The notes under the pieces were generated by a model that saw only the letters and a program-made list of their open reading frames with translations, was not told where the DNA came from and ran no database searches. A stretch of DNA of 46,993 nt from JAADEM01 sp965371855 (GTDB lineage: Bacteria > Bacteroidota > Bacteroidia > Bacteroidales > Marinilabiliaceae), in the NCBI GenBank assembly GCA_965371855.1, contig CBDUZZ010000035.1, forward strand, positions 1 to 46,993, written 5' to 3'. This document shows, one piece after another, positions 41,099 to 46,993 of the stretch (position 1 is its first letter; every line of letters starts with the position of its first letter). The position numbers were made by a program, and so were the translations under genes.

Positions 41099-42949
41099 AT
41101 GGGAAAAAGGTCAAAAGTAATTGAAAAAGATGAAGTAGTTGTTAGGTTTTCAGGAGATTCCGGTGATGGAATGCAATTAACCGGAACGCTCTTTTCATAC
41201 ACTTCAGCATTATTTGGAAATGATATTTCAACATTCCCCGATTATCCATCAGAAATTAGAGCTCCTCAGGGAACAATTGGTGGAGTTTCCGGTTTTCAGG
41301 TACATCTTGGGCACAACGAGATCTATACCCCTGGTGATTATGCAGATGTTTTGGTTGCCATGAATCCTGCAGCATTAAAAGCTAATGTTAAATGGATGAA
41401 ACCTGGTGGAACCATTATTATAGATGTAGATACTTTTGATGAGAAAAATCTTAATAAAGCAGGTTACAAAACTAACGATCCGATAACTGAAGATAAGTTA
41501 GGGGATTATAATATTATCAAAGCACCTATTACCAATCTGACAAAAGAGAGCCTGAAAGACATGGGGCTGGACAATAAGAGTGTTTTAAGAAGTAAAAACA
41601 TGTATGCTCTTGGCTTGGTTTACTGGTTATTTAACAGGTCACTCGAGCCAACAAAAGAATACATTAACAAAAAATTCAAGAAGAAACCTATTGTTATAGA
41701 GGCTAACATAAAGGTATTGCAACAAGGGTACGACTATGGTTCAATTATTCAGGCTTTAACACCTTCGTACCATATTTCCCCCGCTGATATAGAAAAAGGA
41801 TTTTACAGAAATATTAATGGAAATACTGCTACTGCATGGGGATTGCTTGCAGCAGCAGAGAAAAGTGGATTAGACCTGTTTTTGGGTTCCTATCCTATAA
41901 CACCTGCTACAGAGATAATGCAGGAGTTAAGTGCCCGTAAAGATCTTGGAGTTAAGGTATTTCAGGCTGAGGATGAGATAGCCGGAATAACCAGTTCTAT
42001 CGGTGCCAGTTTTGCTGGGAAACTTGCTGTTACTTCTACTTCCGGCCCGGGGTTGGCATTGAAAGGTGAGGCTATTGGATTAGCTGTTATGGCAGAATTA
42101 CCTTTGGTTATTGTAAATGTTCAGCGTGGAGGGCCATCTACAGGGTTACCTACCAAAACAGAACAATCTGATTTATTGCAGGCTCTGTATGGTAGAAACG
42201 GAGAGAGCCCGGCTGTGGTTGTTGCAGCCAGTAGCCCTACAAACTGTTTTGATTATGCATTTTATGCATCAAAGATTGCTGTTGAACATATGACTCCGGT
42301 TATTCTTTTAACCGATGGGTTTCTTGGTAATGGTACTCAACCTTGGAAGATTCCTGATATGGATGATTTTCCGAAAATTAATCCTCCTTTTGTTGATGAA
42401 TCAATGAAGGATGACTGGACTCCATATCTGCGTGACTCAGAGAAGTTGTCACGTTTATGGGCATACCCCGGGATGTCTGGTTTTGCTCATCGTATTGGTG
42501 GATTGGAAAAGGACTATTCTACCGGTGCTGTTTCTCACAACCCTGAAAATCATCAGGTAATGAGTGATGTTCGCAACGCAAAAATTGAGAAAATTGCTGA
42601 TTTTATACCTGAACTGGAAATTATTGGTAATGAAGATGCTGATTTGTTGTTGATCGGTTGGGGGGGTACATTTGGCCATCTCTATACGGCTTATGAGGAA
42701 CTTACTAATGAAGGATATAATGTGGCATTGGCTCATTTTAATTATATTAATCCTTTACCAAAAAACACTTATGATGTGCTGAAGAAATTTGACAAGAAGG
42801 TTGTGTGTGAATTGAATTTGGGACAATTTGCAAATTATCTGAGGATGAAATTTCAGGGCTTGTCATTCAGTCAATATAATAAGTTGCAGGGATTACCTTT
42901 TACCGTTAATGAATTGAAAGAGAAATTTATAAAATTACTGGAGGAATAA
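41099..42949 (+). CDS. korA: 2-oxoacid:acceptor oxidoreductase, fused gamma-alpha subunit
   Basis: A 616-residue subunit of a two-subunit 2-oxoacid:ferredoxin oxidoreductase, most like 2-oxoglutarate (Kor) enzymes. Residues about 10-190 are the gamma domain (VVRFSGDSGDGMQLTG, PSEIRAPQGTIGGVSGFQVH). Residues about 230-480 are the alpha pyrimidine-binding domain (GSYPITPATEIMQEL, FQAEDEIAGITSSIGASF, TSTSGPGLALKGEA, NVQRGGPSTGLPTKTEQSD). The C-terminal domain ends NYLRMKFQGLSFSQY. The enzyme converts a 2-oxoacid and CoA to acyl-CoA, CO2 and reduced ferredoxin. Its stop is 3 bp from the korB start. Confidence 0.96.
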   Translation: MGKRSKVIEKDEVVVRFSGDSGDGMQLTGTLFSYTSALFGNDISTFPDYPSEIRAPQGTIGGVSGFQVHLGHNEIYTPGDYADVLVAMNPAALKANVKWMKPGGTIIIDVDTFDEKNLNKAGYKTNDPITEDKLGDYNIIKAPITNLTKESLKDMGLDNKSVLRSKNMYALGLVYWLFNRSLEPTKEYINKKFKKKPIVIEANIKVLQQGYDYGSIIQALTPSYHISPADIEKGFYRNINGNTATAWGLLAAAEKSGLDLFLGSYPITPATEIMQELSARKDLGVKVFQAEDEIAGITSSIGASFAGKLAVTSTSGPGLALKGEAIGLAVMAELPLVIVNVQRGGPSTGLPTKTEQSDLLQALYGRNGESPAVVVAASSPTNCFDYAFYASKIAVEHMTPVILLTDGFLGNGTQPWKIPDMDDFPKINPPFVDESMKDDWTPYLRDSEKLSRLWAYPGMSGFAHRIGGLEKDYSTGAVSHNPENHQVMSDVRNAKIEKIADFIPELEIIGNEDADLLLIGWGGTFGHLYTAYEELTNEGYNVALAHFNYINPLPKNTYDVLKKFDKKVVCELNLGQFANYLRMKFQGLSFSQYNKLQGLPFTVNELKEKFIKLLEE

Positions 42950-42952
42950 AAT

Positions 42953-43969
42953 ATGGCAGGCGTTTGTAAATTAAAGTTTACCGAATATAAAAGTGATCAG
43001 GGTGTACGCTGGTGTGCTGGATGTGGTGATCATGCTATATTAAATTCAGTACAAAAAGTTTTTTCCGAACTGGAGTATTGCAGGGATGATATTGCTATTA
43101 TCTCAGGTATTGGATGCTCTTCGCGGTTTCCATATTATATGAATACATATGGGTTTCATACACTTCACGGGCGTGCTTCGGCAGTAGCTTCAGGTGTAAA
43201 GATAGCTAATCCTGATTTGCATGTTTGGCAAATTACCGGTGATGGAGATGCTTTGGCAATTGGCGGAAATCATTTTATTCATCTTATTCGTCGCAATATT
43301 GATATTAATGTTATACTGTTCAATAACCAAATTTATGGTTTAACAAAAGGTCAATTTTCTCCAACATCTAAACGTGGTTTTATTTCTAAAACATCACCAT
43401 TTGGAACTATTGAAACTCCTTTCCGTCCGGGTGAGTTATGTCTTGGTGCGCGTGGTCAGTTTTTCGCCAGATCAGTAGATAAAGAGATAAAGCTATCGGT
43501 TGAAGTATTTAAGGCTGCTGCTGAACATGAAGGAACTTCCATTGTTGAGGTTCTACAAAATTGTGTGATCTATAATGATAAGGTGCATAATGCAATTACT
43601 GATAGAGAGCATAAAGAAGACCGTACAATCACTTTAAGGCACGGAGAGCCGATGATATTTGGCAAGGAACGTAACAAAGGTCTTGTTATCAGAGATTTGA
43701 AGATGATGGTGGTAACTATTGGTGAAAATGGTGTTACTGAAGATGATGTGTTGGTGCATGATGCTAAATGTCAGGATATTAGTTTGCACATTAAACTTGC
43801 TAATATGGAGTACCCTGAATGTCCTGTTGCTCTGGGGGTTATTCGTGATGTTGAAGCCAAGGTATATGATCAGTGTATGGAGAGACAGATAAAGGAGATT
43901 CAAGAAAAATCATCTGTAAAAACATTGAAAGATCTTTTATACTCAGGTGATGTTTGGGAGGTTAAATAG
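42953..43969 (+). CDS. korB: 2-oxoacid:acceptor oxidoreductase, beta (TPP-binding) subunit
   Basis: A 338-residue beta subunit binding thiamine diphosphate. Typical blocks: VRWCAGCGDHAIL, ISGIGCSSRFPYYM, HGRASAVASGVKIANPDL, the TPP motif ITGDGDALAIGGNHFIHLIRR, NQIYGLTKGQFSPTS, and LGARGQFFARSVDK. No separate four-cluster ferredoxin domain is present; its two Cys clusters near the N-terminus (CAGCGDH) are as in other two-subunit Kor enzymes. It is co-transcribed with korA. Confidence 0.96.
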   Translation: MAGVCKLKFTEYKSDQGVRWCAGCGDHAILNSVQKVFSELEYCRDDIAIISGIGCSSRFPYYMNTYGFHTLHGRASAVASGVKIANPDLHVWQITGDGDALAIGGNHFIHLIRRNIDINVILFNNQIYGLTKGQFSPTSKRGFISKTSPFGTIETPFRPGELCLGARGQFFARSVDKEIKLSVEVFKAAAEHEGTSIVEVLQNCVIYNDKVHNAITDREHKEDRTITLRHGEPMIFGKERNKGLVIRDLKMMVVTIGENGVTEDDVLVHDAKCQDISLHIKLANMEYPECPVALGVIRDVEAKVYDQCMERQIKEIQEKSSVKTLKDLLYSGDVWEVK

Positions 43970-43988
43970 TATAAAATCATTTGCATAA

Positions 43989-44035
43989 AGTGACGGGGTA
44001 ACTTTTTGAAAAATAGGGTAGGTCACTCCGTTACT
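43989..44035. repeat. GGGGTGAC hairpin repeat, copy 3
   Basis: Imperfect 15-bp inverted repeat AGTGACGGGGTAACT / GGTCACTCCGTTACT with a 17-nt loop. Eleven pairs are standard, three are G-T and one is mismatched. It lies after korB. Confidence 0.7.
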
Positions 44036-44043
44036 ATATTTTT

Positions 44044-44077
44044 AAGCCGTTTGAAACCATCTCAGGCGGCTTTTGTT
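44044..44077 (+). terminator. Possible intrinsic terminator after korB
   Basis: AAGCCG and CGGCTT form a 6-bp stem with a 17-nt loop, followed by a short T-run (TTTTG). It is weak but well placed. Confidence 0.5.
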
Positions 44078-44152
44078 ATGTATTACGTTTACGTTATCTT
44101 TGTTGTTTTAATAACGGGTGAACTGATAATTGTTTGCTGATAATTGAAAAAG

Positions 44153-46993
44153 ATGCCGGAAGAAAAAATTGAATTGTCAAAAATATACCGTCGCAGGCTT
44201 ACCGACAGGGATATCTTTCAGGAGTTGATGTCTTTTAAAGTAAAAGAGGTGCTGTTGATAGCCAACTATTACGACTCATATAGTATAGTAAGGGAAGGGC
44301 GTTTTTTTGATAAGATTATTGGTGAATATCTACAGTTGAATTTGTTTACATCTCCCCGAATAACAAGTGTAGCAAATTGTGAGGATGCTTTAAGCGTTTT
44401 GCAGGAGCGTAATTTTGAAATGGTTATCATAATGGCAGGCCTTGATAAGCAACTGCCGGTTATGGTTAGCAAAAAAATATTTGATGTGATGCCTGAGCTC
44501 CCGGTATTACTTCTTGTAAACAACAATGCCGACCTGAAGTTTTTTGATGATGAAGGGGGAAATACCGAGCATATCGACAGAGTATTTGTTTGGAATGGAG
44601 ATACTCGTGTTTTCCTTGCTATGATAAAGTATGTTGAGGATAAGATGAATGTGGAGAAAGATGTTAGGGTGGGTGATGTTCGTGTTATTCTTCTTGTCGA
44701 AAACTCCCGTAAATATTACTCTCGATACTTACCACTGCTCTATTCCATTGTTATGCGGCAGACACAGTCTATCCTTTCAGAGGAGACTTCTGACCAGCTT
44801 TATAAGATAATGAAAATGAGGGTGAGGCCTAAAGTATTATTGGCAGTTAACTATGAAGATGCTGTTGAGATATTTGATAAATATCTGGATAATATTATTT
44901 GTGTTATTTCTGATGTGAAATATGATAGGGGAGGCATACCAGATGAAAATGCCGGTGTTGAATTAATAAAATATGTGAAGAGTAAGTCTACAATGCCTAC
45001 TTTATTACAATCATCTGATCCTGAAAATTTAAAAAAAGCATTGGAGGCAGGAGCCGATTTCATAGATAAAAACTCTGACAGCTTGTCAATGGATATAAAT
45101 AATTTTATTCATCATAAGTTGGGTTTCGGTAATTTTGTTTTTCGTAATGCTCGTGGAATAAAGGTTGCCGTTGCCAGTAATCTGAAAGAGTTTATTACCT
45201 GTATTAAAGAGGTTCCTGCTGAATCGTTATTACATCATGCACGGCGAAATGGGATATCAACCTGGTTGATGGCAAGGGGAGAAATTAATATTGCCAAAAA
45301 ATTAAGACCATATAAAATTGAAGATTTCGATAGCTCCCAAAAATTAAGGCAGGCTATTTTAGATGCTTTTGAAGACGTGAGATTGGCCAGATTGCGAGGA
45401 AGAGTGGTTATGTTTGATCCTGCTCTGGTCACAAGCAATCGTTATATTGTTAGGATTGGTGAAGGGTCATTCGGGGGTAAGGGACGTGGTATGGCTTTCC
45501 TTAGTAATTTTATTGAAAATATAGATTTTAAGAATAATATTTCAGGATTGAATATTAGCATACCAGCTACCACAATTATTGGTGCAGGTGAGTTTACCCG
45601 TTTTATTGAGAAAAACAATCTTTTTCACAAAGCATTTGTTCAGAAGAACTATGAAGAGATAAAGGATTTATTTTTGAAATCTGAGTTGAGTGATGAAGTA
45701 ATTTACCGATTAAGACAATATGTTGACGTAATGGACAAGCCGTTGGCTGTTAGGTCATCAGGATTGTTTGAGGATTCGCTGTTACAACCTTTTGCCGGTG
45801 TGTATGCTACATATTTACTTTCTAACAATAATCCTGATAAGGAGGAGAGGTTCAAACAACTGTCTATTGCTGTTAAGCTGGTATATGCTTCTATGTTCAG
45901 TGACCCTGCTAAAGCCTATTTTGATGCCGTAAATTACAAGATTGAGGAAGAAACGATGGCAGTAATTATTCAGGAATTAGTTGGCCGGCAGTCGCATAAC
46001 AGATTTTATCCTCATATCAGCGGGGTTGCACAATCGTATAACTATTATCCTTTTTCATATATGAAGCCGGAAGACGGCTTTGCTGTTCTGGCCGTTGGAT
46101 TGGGTAAATATGTTGTTGGAGGCGAGAAAGCGTGGAGATTCTGTCCTGCATATCCAAACCTGGAATTAAACACCACTAAGGATCAGATTAAAGACTCTCA
46201 GAATTATTTTTATGCATTAGATCTTGATAATAATTCTGTTGACCTGGCAAATGACGGTGAAGATGCCGGTATAGTGAAATTGGATATACTGGAAGCTGAA
46301 GAGGACGGGAACCTGAACCATTGTTCTTCAGTATATGATTTACAGAACGACAGGCTGGTTAATAATCTTTCCATAAAAGGTCCTAGGATTGTTAATTTTT
46401 CAAATATCTTAAAGTATGATTACTTTCCTTTGGCCGAAACGCTTGAAATATTGATTCGTTTTTGTAAACAGGCTATGGGTGCTCCTGTTGAGATAGAGTT
46501 TGCCGTTGACATGGAAAGAGGTAAAAGAAACCTGCCAACGTTATACTTGTTGCAGATCAAGCCTCTTATCCGTCTTGAAAGCCATGCCGATATTAGCTTT
46601 GAAGATGTTAACCCTGATAATATTATTGTACAGTCGGTGAAGGGCATGGGTAACGGACGCATAGAGACCATACGTGATGTAATTTATATGAATACCGAAA
46701 AGTTCAATAGGCTTGATACCGTTGAGATGGCAAGAGAAGTAGCAGAAATGAACAAACAATTTGATGAAGAGAATGGTGAATATGTATTGATTGGCCCAGG
46801 CCGGTGGGGAACCAGAGACCGTTTTACCGGTATCCCGGTATTATGGTCGCAAATATCCCATGCCAGAATAGTAGTTGAAATGGGGTTAAAAGAGTTTCCG
46901 CTGGAAGCATCACTGGGTTCTCACTTTTTCCATAATGTTACTTCCATGAATGTGGGTTATTTTTCAGTGAACCATACTTCAAAGAACGATTAT
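44153..46993 (+). CDS. Receiver-like/PEP-synthase ATP-grasp protein (3' end outside window)
   Basis: An open frame of 947 codons with no stop before the window end. Residues about 25-170 and 180-340 look like two receiver-type domains: the first begins VKEVLLIANYYDS, the second has VISDVKYDRGG (possible phospho-Asp) and GADFIDKNS (conserved Lys). From about residue 430 comes a PEP/pyruvate-binding ATP-grasp domain (PPDK_N type): VRIGEGSFGGKGRGMAFL, PLAVRSSGLFEDSLLQPFAGVY, LQIKPLI and LIGPGRWGTRDR. The phosphohistidine and PEP-binding domains of PpsA/PPDK are not seen so far. It may be a phosphotransfer sensor; catalysis is unproven. ATG at 44153, about 80 bp after the korB terminator. Confidence 0.8.
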   Translation, partial: MPEEKIELSKIYRRRLTDRDIFQELMSFKVKEVLLIANYYDSYSIVREGRFFDKIIGEYLQLNLFTSPRITSVANCEDALSVLQERNFEMVIIMAGLDKQLPVMVSKKIFDVMPELPVLLLVNNNADLKFFDDEGGNTEHIDRVFVWNGDTRVFLAMIKYVEDKMNVEKDVRVGDVRVILLVENSRKYYSRYLPLLYSIVMRQTQSILSEETSDQLYKIMKMRVRPKVLLAVNYEDAVEIFDKYLDNIICVISDVKYDRGGIPDENAGVELIKYVKSKSTMPTLLQSSDPENLKKALEAGADFIDKNSDSLSMDINNFIHHKLGFGNFVFRNARGIKVAVASNLKEFITCIKEVPAESLLHHARRNGISTWLMARGEINIAKKLRPYKIEDFDSSQKLRQAILDAFEDVRLARLRGRVVMFDPALVTSNRYIVRIGEGSFGGKGRGMAFLSNFIENIDFKNNISGLNISIPATTIIGAGEFTRFIEKNNLFHKAFVQKNYEEIKDLFLKSELSDEVIYRLRQYVDVMDKPLAVRSSGLFEDSLLQPFAGVYATYLLSNNNPDKEERFKQLSIAVKLVYASMFSDPAKAYFDAVNYKIEEETMAVIIQELVGRQSHNRFYPHISGVAQSYNYYPFSYMKPEDGFAVLAVGLGKYVVGGEKAWRFCPAYPNLELNTTKDQIKDSQNYFYALDLDNNSVDLANDGEDAGIVKLDILEAEEDGNLNHCSSVYDLQNDRLVNNLSIKGPRIVNFSNILKYDYFPLAETLEILIRFCKQAMGAPVEIEFAVDMERGKRNLPTLYLLQIKPLIRLESHADISFEDVNPDNIIVQSVKGMGNGRIETIRDVIYMNTEKFNRLDTVEMAREVAEMNKQFDEENGEYVLIGPGRWGTRDRFTGIPVLWSQISHARIVVEMGLKEFPLEASLGSHFFHNVTSMNVGYFSVNHTSKNDY

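Noticed and set aside
44160..46760. Several minus-strand reading frames of 65-85 codons across the last 3 kb.
   Set aside because: They are shadows of the long plus-strand coding frame from 44153, which shows domain-level protein similarity throughout.

Overview
The window looks like a chromosomal segment of an AT-rich member of the Bacteroidota, probably Bacteroidales or Marinilabiliales. Evidence for this includes C-terminal sorting domains of the type IX secretion system, the gene order pdxJ - CBS protein - nadK - porin - uppS - bamA - skp genes - murI, DUF4924 and DUF6089-type proteins, few Shine-Dalgarno sequences, and -7 promoter boxes of the Bacteroidota form TAnnTTTG upstream of many genes. 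The 2-oxoacid:ferredoxin oxidoreductase pair (korA/korB) points to an anaerobic or microaerobic lifestyle.

Layout. Positions 1-8.7 kb are a minus-strand surface and secretion block: a short sorting-domain protein, a GH2 beta-galactosidase-type lipoprotein, two more lipoproteins, a small outer-membrane barrel, the orphan C-terminal end of a second glycoside hydrolase, and a YncE beta-propeller/phosphoesterase fusion. Positions 8.9-12.8 kb hold sufB, sufC and sufD. A compact plus-strand cluster follows (12.9-15.05 kb): a DUF134 regulator, a glycine-rich zinc-ribbon protein, a cupin and a ten-helix heavy-metal/manganese exporter-like membrane protein. Positions 15.3-19.6 kb are minus-strand housekeeping genes (DUF4924, hslR, pth, rplY, prs, engB). 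Then come manA, a broken MntA/HepT-type toxin-antitoxin pair, the lysine pathway genes lysC-lysA, a Dabb protein and a PolB-like 3'-5' exonuclease.

The most unusual part is 25.5-29.8 kb, which reads as the remains of an integron. It has two 3' fragments of an integron-type tyrosine recombinase. Their last 231 bp are identical apart from one base, and the identity ends on a GTTRRRY core (GTTGGGC in one copy, GTTGGAC in the other). Between them lie two attC-like hairpins, both reading as top strand on the minus strand, separating minus-strand cassettes: an 85-residue orphan protein, and a 2-kb unit with a zinc-ribbon ORF plus a repeat protein with a sorting domain. After the second fragment, a SAM-methyltransferase gene sits between near-perfect complementary 10-mers, as expected for a cassette.

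Positions 30-40.2 kb return to core genes: an alpha/beta hydrolase, pdxJ, a CBS protein, nadK, a DUF6089 porin, uppS, bamA, three tandem skp/ompH paralogues and murI. The window closes with a gamma-carbonic-anhydrase-like protein, korA-korB and the 5' part of a large protein with two receiver-like domains and a PEP-synthase-type ATP-grasp domain, which runs off the end.

Several intergenic repeat families are scattered through the window: three copies of a GGGGTGAC-type hairpin, two MITE-like elements with a GTCATTGCGA core, and about eight low-complexity tracts of reiterated 6-12 nt words at gene ends.
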